64,000 bases of DNA from Clostridiales bacterium (GCA_004556165.1 SFIR01000002.1:1-64000), one strand, 5' to 3'. Counted from the stretch's first letter, positions 7,787 through 16,370 are shown. Numbers and translations: made by a program. The notes: a model not told the origin generated them from the letters alone.

Positions 7787-8119
7787 ATGAACGTGGAGAT
7801 TAAGCGCAGCGGGAATAGATTGACAGCCTTTCTCTCAGGCGAAATCGATCACCACTCGGCAGTTTCAATCAGAACTGCGATAGACAAGGAGCTTGATATG
7901 GGGAACGCAACAGCATTGATCCTTGATTTTGGTGCTGTCAATTTCATGGATAGTTCCGGGTTGGGAATGATTTTCGGGCGGTACAAAAAGATGAATTCAT
8001 CCGGAGGCACCCTAAAGCTTCAAAACGTACCGAAACCAATCGAAAGAATACTTCGCATGGCAGGCGTTTACACAATTATCGGAATCAGCGGAGGCGGTAA
8101 AAATGAAAAACTATCTTAA
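7787..8119 (+). CDS. spoIIAA: Anti-sigma F factor antagonist SpoIIAA
   Basis: A 110-residue STAS-domain protein. LSGEIDHHSA and the phosphorylation loop FMDSSGLGMIFGRYK are the family hallmarks; the Ser in DSSG is the site phosphorylated by SpoIIAB. In the forespore the dephosphorylated form frees SigF from SpoIIAB. GAGGAG precedes the ATG by 7 bases. Its end overlaps spoIIAB by 17 bases, in the classical operon order spoIIAA-spoIIAB-sigF. Confidence 0.95.
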   Translation: MNVEIKRSGNRLTAFLSGEIDHHSAVSIRTAIDKELDMGNATALILDFGAVNFMDSSGLGMIFGRYKKMNSSGGTLKLQNVPKPIERILRMAGVYTIIGISGGGKNEKLS

Positions 8120-8558
8120 AATGAGCTTTATGGGGATTTCGGAGAACGAGGCAACGGCAAGGACCGCAGCTGCAGCGGTCTTCTCCGAACTTAATCCGAC
8201 GATAGAACAGATAGCCGATGTCAGGACGGCTGTGAGCGAAGCTGTCACAAATGCGATAGTGCATGGTTATCGCGGCACAAGCGGAATGGTTGAAATGGAA
8301 TGCAGCATAATGGGCGATATATTTACCGTAATCGTCTCCGATAAGGGATGCGGAATTGAGAATCTTGAGCTTGCCATGCAGCCGTTTTATACGACTGCAA
8401 AGGGGGAAGAGCGCACCGGCATCGGATTTGCCGTCATGCAGGCATTTATGGATAATCTTGAGGTTACGTCGGAAATCGGAAAAGGTACGAAGGTCACCAT
8501 GAAAAAGAGAGTAAAGGCTTTTGACGATGTCAGTGAATTATCCGCCGTCAGATGCTGA
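8103..8558 (+). CDS. spoIIAB: Anti-sigma F factor SpoIIAB
   Basis: A 151-residue GHKL-fold serine kinase that binds SigF and phosphorylates SpoIIAA. ATP-site boxes are intact: N box VSEAVTNAIVHGY, G1 SDKGCGIENL, G2 RTGIGFAVM, and a final GTKVTMKK. Length is near the usual 145. It starts inside spoIIAA and overlaps sigF by about 32 bases, implying coupled translation. Confidence 0.95.
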   Translation: MKNYLKMSFMGISENEATARTAAAAVFSELNPTIEQIADVRTAVSEAVTNAIVHGYRGTSGMVEMECSIMGDIFTVIVSDKGCGIENLELAMQPFYTTAKGEERTGIGFAVMQAFMDNLEVTSEIGKGTKVTMKKRVKAFDDVSELSAVRC

Positions 8559-9078
8559 TGAAGCCGCATATGATAAGCTTGTTGCCGCCGTTGCAAGACG
8601 GTTCACCGGACGTGGAACTGAATATGAGGAATTATATCAGGCAGGTTATTTAGGCCTTTTGACGGCGCTGAATAGATACGATTCCGAAAAAGGTACTCCG
8701 TTTGCAGCATTTGCTTTTAGCTTCATAGAGGGAGAAATTCGCAGATTCATTCGTGAAAACAGCAATATAAGAGTCACAAAATATGCAGTGGCTTGCCGCA
8801 AAACTCTCCCCTTTACAGTTTCATTAGATTCGGAGGATGCGGATATCGGCGAAAGCAAAATAGAATATTCCGAGCCGTCTTTTGAAAATGATGTAATACG
8901 CAGAATTGATTTCAAAAAGCTGCTGAATGCATTGGATGATACGGAGCGCAGAATAATTGAGCTTAGATATATTGGAGGCTTTACCCAGGAAGAAACAGGC
9001 AAAATCATGAATATCAGCCAGTCACGGGTTTCAAGGATAGAAAAAAATGCGTTGATGAAACTTCGCGATGCAATCTGA
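8527..9078 (+). CDS. sigF: Sporulation sigma factor SigF, short form lacking region 3
   Basis: A 183-residue sigma factor. Region 2 is present (YEELYQAGYLGLLTALNRYD, FSFIEGEIRRFIREN), and region 4 with its helix-turn-helix (LDDTERRIIELRYIGGFTQEE, ISQSRVSRIEKNAL). Usual SigF is about 250 residues. Between RFIREN and region 4 only about 55 residues remain, rich in Asp/Glu/Ser, with no recognisable region 3 helices. The N-terminal leader is short too. The start is ATG 8527 (AAAGG 9 bases upstream); TTG at 8521 is possible. Position after spoIIAB makes the SigF assignment firm despite the deletion. Region 3 is a main contact of SpoIIAB in the known complex, so control may differ here. Confidence 0.88.
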   Translation: MSVNYPPSDADEAAYDKLVAAVARRFTGRGTEYEELYQAGYLGLLTALNRYDSEKGTPFAAFAFSFIEGEIRRFIRENSNIRVTKYAVACRKTLPFTVSLDSEDADIGESKIEYSEPSFENDVIRRIDFKKLLNALDDTERRIIELRYIGGFTQEETGKIMNISQSRVSRIEKNALMKLRDAI

Positions 9079-9159
9079 ATATTCGTACTTCACAATTCGC
9101 ATAATAGATTATGAGAAAACAGAAAGCTGTTTTATAAGCTGATTGTGAGGTGAGATAAA

Positions 9160-9300
9160 TTGACGAAAACAACACGCATAGCAATAATACTCATCGCCTT
9201 TATGATGCTGGTATTGGGAACTGTCATGCTGAATACTGACGGGAAAAAGGCAGAATCAATATATTACGGAGCAAGCATGGTGATGTCCGATGGAAAGTAG
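9160..9300 (+). CDS. Small single-helix membrane protein, unknown
   Basis: A 46-residue ORF starting at TTG 9160 with GAGGTG 7 bases upstream. It has a hydrophobic helix over about residues 7-23 (IAIILIAFMMLVLGTVML) and a polar tail ending MVMSDGK. It lies between sigF and spoVAC on the same strand and overlaps the following small ORF by 11 bases, so it is probably cotranscribed with them. I do not recognise a family; a forespore membrane role is a guess from context. Confidence 0.6.
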   Translation: MTKTTRIAIILIAFMMLVLGTVMLNTDGKKAESIYYGASMVMSDGK

Positions 9301-9415
9301 GCAAACAAATAGGCAAATCAAATTCTTGTTCGGAGAATCCGACTACGATAAGCGCGGTATAAACGATTCGGAAACATGCAATAAAGCAATAGGAATCAGT
9401 GAAGAAAAGGCATAA
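9290..9415 (+). CDS. Small hydrophilic protein, unknown
   Basis: A 41-residue ORF from ATG 9290 to TAA 9415, with no hydrophobic segment; it begins MESRQTNRQIKFLFGES. It overlaps the end of the preceding small ORF, and its stop is one base before the spoVAC ATG, which argues that it is translated. There is no clear ribosome site of its own, so it probably depends on coupling. No family recognised. Confidence 0.5.
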   Translation: MESRQTNRQIKFLFGESDYDKRGINDSETCNKAIGISEEKA

Positions 9416-9416
9416 G

Positions 9417-9896
9417 ATGGGTAAGGTTGGCAGAAAATTAACTTATTCGGAAAAGGTCAAGCATGAGCAGTACAGGAACATGGTGAATGCCCGAGTCCCG
9501 AGAAGCAAAACGGGTTTGAATTGTCTTCTGGCTTTTGCCGTCGGCGGAGCCATATGCTGCATCGGTCAGCTGATAGGAGATTTCGGGACAATGATTTGGA
9601 ATCTGGATGAAAAAACGAGAGGTGCGTTCGTATCAATATGCATGATATTTCTGGGAGCACTGTTCACAGGAATAGGATGGTACGATATGCTCGGCTCCTT
9701 TGCAGGCGCAGGATCGGTTGTTCCTATCACGGGATTTGCCAATTCGATAGTCGCTCCCGCCATGGAACATAAGCGAGAAGGTCTTGTAATGGGCGTCGGT
9801 GCAGAGCTGTTCAGCTATGCAGGTCCGGTACTCGTATACGGAATAACCTCGAGTATAATCTGCGGAATAATTTATTGGATAATTTCATTATTCTGA
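9417..9896 (+). CDS. spoVAC: Stage V sporulation protein AC
   Basis: A 159-residue membrane protein with LLAFAVGGAICCIGQLIGD, GSFAGAGSVVPITGFANSI and ELFSYAGPVLVYGI, the SpoVAC hallmarks. SpoVAC is an inner-membrane channel for dipicolinic acid movement in spores. ATG 9417 is preferred because AAAAGG is 6 bases upstream and the previous ORF stops one base before; GTG 9399 would add 6 residues. SpoVAD and SpoVAE, which normally follow, are not here; the next gene is convergent rsmA. Confidence 0.92.
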   Translation: MGKVGRKLTYSEKVKHEQYRNMVNARVPRSKTGLNCLLAFAVGGAICCIGQLIGDFGTMIWNLDEKTRGAFVSICMIFLGALFTGIGWYDMLGSFAGAGSVVPITGFANSIVAPAMEHKREGLVMGVGAELFSYAGPVLVYGITSSIICGIIYWIISLF

Positions 9897-9900
9897 AATG

Positions 9901-9932
9901 CGGCGCATACATACGAAAATATGCATGCGCCG
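9901..9932. terminator. Hairpin between convergent spoVAC and rsmA
   Basis: A 13-bp stem, CGGCGCATACATA (9901-9913) with TATGCATGCGCCG (9920-9932), one mismatch that becomes G-U on the minus strand. A T-rich stretch follows on the plus side. It probably serves both converging genes. Confidence 0.6.
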
Positions 9933-9937
9933 TATTA

Positions 9938-10795
9938 TCATTTTATCAGTTCATCGTATGCTTTGGATAAGGATACAAAATCTGATGGGGACAAGCTTTC
10001 CGCCCGTACGGACGGCGAAAGACCGGCTGATTCGATAATATGCAGTACTGCGGCTTTGTCGGCAATACTTTGCAGATTGTTGAATAAAGTTTTACGACGC
10101 ATTGCAAATGCCGCTTTTACTACCTTTGAAAAGTCTTTAGGAGTGAAGCGGTTGCTGCGTTCAAATACTAAAACAACAGAGTTCACTTCGGGCGCAGGAT
10201 AGTAGGAAGCGGGGGAGAGCTTCAAGCCAACGCTGATGTCAAACAGCTGCTGTGCGATAACGGATAGCGGCACATAATTTTTTGCACCGGGAGCGGCAGT
10301 AAACCTATCTGCGGCTTCTTCCTGCATCATGAGCACCATGCGGCTTATATTCAATTCACTGTCAAACAATCTCTGACATATCGGAGCGGTGATATAGTAG
10401 GGGAGATTGGCGGCAACAATAAATGATCCGCATGAAAATTCCTCTTTTATTCTTTCGACAGGATACTTCAAAAAGTCACAATTCACAAGGGACAGCTTAG
10501 GATTATTTCCCAGATTTGCCGAAATAAGCTGAACCATATTTGCGTCGATCTCTACAGCGCATACTTTCTGAGCATGCTTCAAAAGCTCTTCGGTTAATGC
10601 ACCAAGCCCCGGCCCTATTTCGAGCACGGGTGAATCATCGCATCGGCACAGCTCGACAATTTTTTTTATTGCCGTTTCGTCAATAAGAAAGTTTTGCCCC
10701 AATGCTTTGTTGGGATTGAGCCCATTATTCGCGATTATAGCTTTAGAATCTAACATGATATGGATTCTATCGTTAATTTCTTCTGTTGTCAACAT
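9938..10795 (-). CDS. rsmA: 16S rRNA dimethyladenosine transferase
   Basis: A 285-residue KsgA/RsmA methylase that dimethylates two adjacent adenines near the 3' end of 16S rRNA in the final steps of 30S assembly. Motifs: KALGQNFLIDETAI, SAM-binding EIGPGLGALTEELL, catalytic ANLPYYITAPI, and MMQEEAADR. Full length. It starts at ATG 10795, divergent from the penicillin-binding protein gene; single-gene unit. Confidence 0.95.
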   Translation of the reverse strand: MLTTEEINDRIHIMLDSKAIIANNGLNPNKALGQNFLIDETAIKKIVELCRCDDSPVLEIGPGLGALTEELLKHAQKVCAVEIDANMVQLISANLGNNPKLSLVNCDFLKYPVERIKEEFSCGSFIVAANLPYYITAPICQRLFDSELNISRMVLMMQEEAADRFTAAPGAKNYVPLSVIAQQLFDISVGLKLSPASYYPAPEVNSVVLVFERSNRFTPKDFSKVVKAAFAMRRKTLFNNLQSIADKAAVLHIIESAGLSPSVRAESLSPSDFVSLSKAYDELIK

Positions 10796-10841
10796 TATTT
10801 TGCTGCATTGGTGCCGAATGGCAGAAAATGCTATTCGGTCA

Positions 10842-10869
10842 TTTACATGAATAGCGATTTAAGGTATAA
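10842..10869 (+). promoter_or_regulatory. Promoter of the penicillin-binding protein gene
   Basis: TTTACA (10842-10847) and TATAAT (10864-10869) with a 16-base spacer, 39 bases before the ATG at 10909. Confidence 0.55.
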
Positions 10870-10908
10870 TACAATACAAGATAATTTCAGTACAAAAAGA
10901 GGAAATTC

Positions 10909-13368
10909 ATGCATATATTTACAAAAGATAATAAAAATATTGCCGATAAAACCGTAACGAGGATGAATAGCTTACGCGCGATAGCATTAGCAATGTCAGC
11001 GCTGCTGTTTCTATTCTGCTTCAGCGGATGTTCGGGGGAAGAAGAGGCTTCCAGAGAGGCTGATACAAATGTTTTCAACCTGTTTATGGAAGCAATAAGA
11101 CAAAGACAGTATATAGAAGCATATTCGTTTATCAATGACAGTATTGCTTTGGATAGAGGAGAATTATCATTTTCCTCCAAAAGCAGCAATGCGTTGACTA
11201 CCCAAGAATTTGCCGAAAGATATGATGAAGTGTATGATATTCTCGGCATCACTTCAATGAGCTATTCAATAATCAGCGATACAAGAAACGGGTCAAAACG
11301 GACGATAGAATACACTCAGGTTTATGAATCCGAGAGCCTCGGTTCATTCGACGCGAGCGGAACGGCTACGCTTGTTCTCGAGAATAACGCATGGAAAGTA
11401 TCTTGGTCGCCTGCGCTCATTTTTTCCGAGATGGGTTGGGATGATACTGTCGCTTATTCAAGGCTCAATGCTAAGCGCGGTGATATCCTTGCAGGAAACG
11501 AGATCGTGGCTGAAACTGTCGATCTCGTAACGGTGTATGCACTGTTATCTGAATTTGCGGATAAAGATACCCTTTACGCTCGCATAATTGAGCTTGAAGA
11601 TCTCTATTCGGAAGCGGAGAATCAGCTTTCGGCTTTTTCGGATTGGAATGAACTCGGCGAATCCGAAAAGCAGGGTAAAATTTCTTCCCTCGCTAATGAA
11701 TTGGCCGCCGATAGGCTGCCTTCATACATGAAGGATTATTCGCTGTTTAAGCAGATATGTGCAGATGGAATCGAAACGACATTCACCGCATTAAATGACG
11801 CTGTCGGTATGGACAGGGAAACCTTTGATAAAAAGCTTGAACATGTTTATGGCAGCGATGGTTCATGCACTCTTGCGCAGTACTATCCCGATGAAATAGA
11901 CGGGGATACGCTTGAGAAGCTCGATAGCATCACAGGAATTCATGTTGCAATGAAAAATTACGGAACGGCAAGGTACTATCCGTACGGTACGACCCTTTCT
12001 CACATTATCGGCTATGTATCTCATGCTGATGAAAGCGATGTCGAGATATTCAACACCGACAGAGATCCGCTTGACGGCTTGTATACCTTGGATAGTATCG
12101 TAGGCAAATCCGGAATCGAACGCAAATACGAAACCACTTTGCGCGGCAAGGATGGATATAAGTATTTTATTAAGGGCAGTGACGGACGCAATATCAGAAC
12201 CCTCTGCGTAAAAGAAAAAGAAGATGGCCTCGATGTCAACCTGACTATTGATCTTGAGCTTCAGCAATACACCGAAAAACTGCTTGAACTGGTGATTTAC
12301 GGGGAAGACTTTACCGGAGCAGTTGTCGTTATGAATCCGGTGACCGGCGCAGTTGAAGCTATTGCCTCATATCCCGATTACGATCTCAACAGCATTACAC
12401 GGGGAGAATCCGGGTATTATTCCTCGCTGATTGAGGATTCAAGGACACCTTTGGTCAATAAAGCCGTTAACGGCAGTTATCCGCCGGGATCAACTTTTAA
12501 GGCTTTTGTTGCAGCCGCCGCATTGGATCAGAATGTTGTTTCTGCTGACTATGTGTTTACCGGTGAGATTATAAATGACTATTGGACTCCGACGGGATAC
12601 GGACGTTGGATCTGGCCCGCAATAAAGAGGAGCAGGGTGTTCAACCGAACTCAGCCTACAAACATGACAAATGCCATGCTTCATTCCGATAACATCTATT
12701 TTGCGGATCTTGCATTGAAAACGGGTGCCGACCGCTTTCTCAGCTATATGAGCGGAATCGGAATGGGTGAAAGAGCACCGTTTGAGCTTACAACATCGAA
12801 ATCTCAGATAATAGGTGCGAACACCGCAATGAATTATAAGCTCCTTGCGGATTCGGGGTACGGTCAGGGGGAAGTGCTGATTTCACCCTTGCAGCTTGCC
12901 ACGATGTTCTGCGCATTCAGAAATGAGGGCAATATTCCCACCCCATACATAACCGACTCAATCTATAGGACTGAAGGAATCAAACATATCTGTGTCGAGA
13001 CTGTTTCGCCATCGGTTTGGATTCCGAATGCCATCAGCGAAAGCACGGTCAATCAAATCGTTCCTATGCTTGAGGGAGTAATGGATCCGGAAAAGAACGG
13101 CACCGGCAGAAAGCTCAGAGTGCCTGATTGCGTTATCGCCGGAAAAACGGGTACTGCCGAGCTCGATGCTGCAAAAACAAGAGCGATTTCTTGGTTTGTC
13201 GGCTTCAGGATGGGAATGGAAAATGTCGAAGACGAAAGATTGGTGCTTGTCATGTTCGATGTTCCTTATACGGATGAGTACACTTCGCTCAAATTCGATG
13301 TTGCGAGGGAGCTGTTAAAATTGGAGACCTTCGGAGATCCAAATGAACTGTTTTCGGGAGAGGAATGA
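10909..13368 (+). CDS. Lipoprotein penicillin-binding protein (transpeptidase, MecA_N-type)
   Basis: An 819-residue class B-type peptidoglycan transpeptidase. The N-terminal signal ends in a lipobox (FCFSGC, Cys about residue 42), so it is predicted to be lipid-anchored outside the membrane. An NTF2-like domain follows (VFNLFMEAIRQRQYIEAYSF onward), then a PBP dimerisation region (GIHVAMKNYGTARYYPYG, IGYVSHADE) and a transpeptidase domain with SxxK at STFK (about 528), SDN (about 592) and KTGTAE (about 746). The active-site set is complete. Start is ATG 10909 with GAGGA upstream. The NTF2-like domain resembles MecA/PBP2-type enzymes but resistance cannot be inferred. Confidence 0.88.
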   Translation: MHIFTKDNKNIADKTVTRMNSLRAIALAMSALLFLFCFSGCSGEEEASREADTNVFNLFMEAIRQRQYIEAYSFINDSIALDRGELSFSSKSSNALTTQEFAERYDEVYDILGITSMSYSIISDTRNGSKRTIEYTQVYESESLGSFDASGTATLVLENNAWKVSWSPALIFSEMGWDDTVAYSRLNAKRGDILAGNEIVAETVDLVTVYALLSEFADKDTLYARIIELEDLYSEAENQLSAFSDWNELGESEKQGKISSLANELAADRLPSYMKDYSLFKQICADGIETTFTALNDAVGMDRETFDKKLEHVYGSDGSCTLAQYYPDEIDGDTLEKLDSITGIHVAMKNYGTARYYPYGTTLSHIIGYVSHADESDVEIFNTDRDPLDGLYTLDSIVGKSGIERKYETTLRGKDGYKYFIKGSDGRNIRTLCVKEKEDGLDVNLTIDLELQQYTEKLLELVIYGEDFTGAVVVMNPVTGAVEAIASYPDYDLNSITRGESGYYSSLIEDSRTPLVNKAVNGSYPPGSTFKAFVAAAALDQNVVSADYVFTGEIINDYWTPTGYGRWIWPAIKRSRVFNRTQPTNMTNAMLHSDNIYFADLALKTGADRFLSYMSGIGMGERAPFELTTSKSQIIGANTAMNYKLLADSGYGQGEVLISPLQLATMFCAFRNEGNIPTPYITDSIYRTEGIKHICVETVSPSVWIPNAISESTVNQIVPMLEGVMDPEKNGTGRKLRVPDCVIAGKTGTAELDAAKTRAISWFVGFRMGMENVEDERLVLVMFDVPYTDEYTSLKFDVARELLKLETFGDPNELFSGEE

Positions 13369-13383
13369 GTTCCGGAGGATGAT

Positions 13384-14235
13384 ATGTACCTGCGCAGTTT
13401 TACTTTTCCGTCATCCGATACCGAATTCGATTTCATACTATCGGTCAAACGCACCTGCTATGCTTCATACTATCCGTTCCGCGTGCTGGATAAGGACGAT
13501 CCGACCTGCCTTGAATTTGAGCCAATAACGTTTTTGTACGGCGGCAACGGCTCGGGGAAAAGCACCGCACTTAATGTAATTGCCGAAGCTCTAAAACTCG
13601 ATAGGGATACTCTGTTTAACAGAGGCTCGTTTTTTGAGGACTATATAGACTTATGCAGCTTTGAAACCTCGCTTGAAATTCCGGATAATCGCAGGATTAT
13701 AACGAGCGATGATGTATTTGACTATATGCTCAATATGCGTATGATAAATGACGGAATATCGACGCAGCGTGAACTATTGTTTAAGGATTATATTGATAGA
13801 AAGTATTCGTCATTCAAGGTGAATTCGATACAGGATTATGAGAGCTTGAAGCTGTCAAACAGCGCAAAGAGCAGAACACAGTCAAAATATGTTAAGTCAA
13901 ATTTAATGCTGAATGTCAGAGAACATTCCAACGGAGAAAGCGCGCTGAAATATTTTACGGAGAAGATCGAAGATAATGGATTGTATCTTCTTGATGAACC
14001 GGAAAACAGTCTTTCTCCCGAAAGGCAGCTTGATCTGAAAAAGTATATCGAAGACGCGGCGAGATTCTTTTCCTGTCAATTCATAATCGCTACACATTCG
14101 CCGTTTTTATTGTCAATAAAACATGCTAAAATCTACGATATGGAGGGCCGAAACGTATCGGTCAAAAAATGGACCGAGCTTAGTAATGTGCGCATATATC
14201 AGGAATTTTTTAAGGAACACTCAAATGAATTTTGA
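13384..14235 (+). CDS. ABC-like AAA ATPase of unknown role
   Basis: A 283-residue P-loop ATPase: Walker A GGNGSGKST (about 54-62), a shortened insertion with a signature-like NGESAL, Walker B GLYLLDEPE, and a switch His in ATHSPF. This is the stand-alone ABC/SMC-like AAA class that holds no transmembrane or nuclease part. It follows the PBP gene by 15 bases with GGAGG 4-8 bases before the ATG, so cotranscription is likely, and a terminator follows. No toprim or other effector is attached. Its role is unknown. Confidence 0.8.
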   Translation: MYLRSFTFPSSDTEFDFILSVKRTCYASYYPFRVLDKDDPTCLEFEPITFLYGGNGSGKSTALNVIAEALKLDRDTLFNRGSFFEDYIDLCSFETSLEIPDNRRIITSDDVFDYMLNMRMINDGISTQRELLFKDYIDRKYSSFKVNSIQDYESLKLSNSAKSRTQSKYVKSNLMLNVREHSNGESALKYFTEKIEDNGLYLLDEPENSLSPERQLDLKKYIEDAARFFSCQFIIATHSPFLLSIKHAKIYDMEGRNVSVKKWTELSNVRIYQEFFKEHSNEF

Positions 14236-14246
14236 GCAAATAAACA

Positions 14247-14278
14247 AGGCTTCGGAAGCTGTCCCGAAGCCTAATTTT
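14247..14278 (+). terminator. Rho-independent terminator
   Basis: AGGCTTCGG (14247-14255)/CCGAAGCCT (14264-14272) with a short loop, then AATTTTT. It ends the PBP-ATPase unit. Confidence 0.75.
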
Positions 14279-14285
14279 TATCTTG

Positions 14286-15080
14286 TCAGCATGCGTAAAT
14301 CCTGCCGACTATCAGGTTTGCAAGCCTTATCGGGAGGAGCCTTATAAGCAAGCAGCATGCTTTATACTTTATACCCACCGTGGATAATGGTTTTGGATGC
14401 TTCTTAACGGAGAGCGAATACATTTTTTTTGCAATCGCAATCGGCATCATTCCGGTACGCTCATCGCGTTCCATTGTTTCAACAGACCTCCGCATTGCAG
14501 AATAGCAATCCTCGCCGTTAGTAATCTTATCCCTCGCCGCGGTGAATTCGGTCTGAATATCTCCGGGCATAACAGCCGAAAGCTTTATACCGAAAGGCTT
14601 GACCTCGTTCGCTAATGAAAGCACCAATGAATTCAAAGCGGCTTTTGTAGCTGAATAATAGGCCTGGAAGGGTATTGCAATAACACCGGCTACGGAGCTT
14701 GTAACGATGATCCTTCCTGCCGTCTGCGTGCGCATATACGGAAGCACTGCATGAATGCAGCGCACAGCGCCGAAGAAATTCACATCAAATTGCTTTACTG
14801 CGGAATCGACATCAGTAAATTCAACGGATCCAGATATGCCGAATCCGGCATTACAGATAAGTACATCAATCCGACCTGATTGGCTGATGATTTCTTTAAT
14901 ACTCGACTGAACTGCGGAATCATCAGTAATATCACAAGCTATACTGATTACATTTTCGATGGGGCAGCTGCGGCGACTGAGGCAATATACCTTATCGCCG
15001 TTATCGAGGAACAGCTTTGCGGCTGCAAGCCCAATACCGCTCGATGCGCCGGTTATTACAGTTACACGGCGATCAGTCAT
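14286..15080 (-). CDS. Short-chain dehydrogenase, putative 3-ketosphinganine-type reductase
   Basis: A 264-residue Rossmann SDR: TGASSGIGLAA (cofactor loop), ICNAGFGISG, catalytic SSVAG and YYSATKAAL (Tyr-x3-Lys), and a hydrophobic C-terminal stretch (YKACCLLIRLLPIRLANLI) that could associate with membrane. The ATG overlaps the end of the SPT-like gene by 8 bases, so the two are translationally coupled. Reduction of a 3-keto group made by the upstream enzyme is the inferred job, by analogy with 3-ketodihydrosphingosine reductase. The SDR fold by itself does not prove the substrate; another beta-keto substrate is possible. Confidence 0.75.
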   Translation of the reverse strand: MTDRRVTVITGASSGIGLAAAKLFLDNGDKVYCLSRRSCPIENVISIACDITDDSAVQSSIKEIISQSGRIDVLICNAGFGISGSVEFTDVDSAVKQFDVNFFGAVRCIHAVLPYMRTQTAGRIIVTSSVAGVIAIPFQAYYSATKAALNSLVLSLANEVKPFGIKLSAVMPGDIQTEFTAARDKITNGEDCYSAMRRSVETMERDERTGMMPIAIAKKMYSLSVKKHPKPLSTVGIKYKACCLLIRLLPIRLANLIVGRIYAC

Positions 15081-16242
15081 TTTTAAGCACGCTTTCGATT
15101 ATATCAATAGCTTCATCAAGCAGATCGGTGGTGAGGGTCGCCATATAGCTGGTTCTAAGCAGACATTCGGCAGGCGGCGCAGCAGGAGGAAGCACGGGAT
15201 TGACATATACACCGGCATCAAAGAGCTCCTTTGCCTTGCAAAGGGTACGCATTTCCTCATAGGTGTAGATAGGAATGATCGGAGTAATGCTGTCTCTGAT
15301 CTTGATATCGCGTTTACGCAGTCCGTTGCGCATGTATTCCGCCAGCTTCAGGAGATGCGCGGACATCTCGGGATGCTCCTTGAGAATGTGCAGTGACTCT
15401 ATCGCGGTCGCGCAGCTTGCAGGGGGAAGCGATGCACAAAAGATAAACGGACGGGAAGTGTGACGGATGAAATCAATGACCTTGTGATTTCCGGCAACGA
15501 ATCCTCCGAGAGAAGCAAGGGACTTACTGAAAGTACCGGTTATCAGGTCAACCTTATCGGTGAGCCCGAAATAATCAGCGGTGCCACGCCCTCCGTTTCC
15601 GATAACGCCGAGACCGTGCGCATCGTCGATCATTACGCGTGCGTTATATTTTTCTGCGAGAGCAACTATCTCGGGCAGCTTACAGATATCGCCGCCCATG
15701 CTGAACACGCCATCGCTGACGATCAGTTTACCGCTTTCAATAGGAACGCTTTTCAGTGCGGATTCAAGATGATCCATATCCGAATGATTGAAACGGATAG
15801 TCTTTGCATAGCTTAACTTGCAACCATCGTAGATGCTTGCGTGATTATCCTTATCACAGAAGATATAGTCGCTTCTGCCGGCAATCGCACTGATAACACC
15901 GAGATTTGTCTGGAACCCGGTGGAAAAGGTCATAACTGAATCTTTGCCGAGAAAATCTGCAAGCTCCGATTCCAATTGAACATGAAGGTCGAGCGTTCCG
16001 TTCAGAAAACGCGAACCGGAGCATCCTGAACCGTATTTCTCTAATGCATGGATACCGGCTTCGATTACACGCGGATTTGAAGTTAATCCGAGATAGTTGT
16101 TTGATCCCAACATAATCTTGCGCTTGCCTTCCATGATAACTTCAGGAGCCTGCCGTGATTCGAGTTCATGAAAATAAGGGTAGATCTTAGCTTCACGAGC
16201 TCTATCGACAAGTTCGACCTTGCATTTATCAAATAAATCCAT
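15073..16242 (-). CDS. Serine palmitoyltransferase-like alpha-oxoamine synthase
   Basis: A 389-residue PLP enzyme of the alpha-oxoamine synthase family, which joins an amino acid to an acyl-CoA or acyl-ACP. SGSRFLNGTLDLHVQLE, STGFQTNLGVIS, DNHASIYDG, IDDAHGLGVIG, the PLP-Lys site GTFSKSLASLGGF and the end INPVLPPAAPP-like block (here VNPVLPPAAPP) match bacterial serine palmitoyltransferase better than BioF or 2-amino-3-ketobutyrate ligase as I remember them. The N-terminal YPYFHELES also fits SPT. Length is normal. GGAGG lies 6 bases before the ATG, and a consensus promoter stands 50 bases upstream. With the coupled reductase it would make a sphingoid base. BioF-like or secondary-metabolite alternatives remain. 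Confidence 0.78.
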   Translation of the reverse strand: MDLFDKCKVELVDRAREAKIYPYFHELESRQAPEVIMEGKRKIMLGSNNYLGLTSNPRVIEAGIHALEKYGSGCSGSRFLNGTLDLHVQLESELADFLGKDSVMTFSTGFQTNLGVISAIAGRSDYIFCDKDNHASIYDGCKLSYAKTIRFNHSDMDHLESALKSVPIESGKLIVSDGVFSMGGDICKLPEIVALAEKYNARVMIDDAHGLGVIGNGGRGTADYFGLTDKVDLITGTFSKSLASLGGFVAGNHKVIDFIRHTSRPFIFCASLPPASCATAIESLHILKEHPEMSAHLLKLAEYMRNGLRKRDIKIRDSITPIIPIYTYEEMRTLCKAKELFDAGVYVNPVLPPAAPPAECLLRTSYMATLTTDLLDEAIDIIESVLKND

Positions 16243-16292
16243 AATCCGCCTCCGTGGTGTAGGGTTTCAAATCCGAAATCGAATTCATATAA

Positions 16293-16321
16293 ATTATACC
16301 AACCATATGCACCCTTGTCAA
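16293..16321 (-). promoter_or_regulatory. Consensus promoter of the SPT-SDR operon
   Basis: Minus strand TTGACA (16316-16321), 17-base spacer, TATAAT (16293-16298). Both hexamers match consensus exactly. Confidence 0.8.
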
Positions 16322-16370
16322 GTTCAAACGCTTATTTACACCGCATTGACAAAATCGGCAAGGACTGGCT

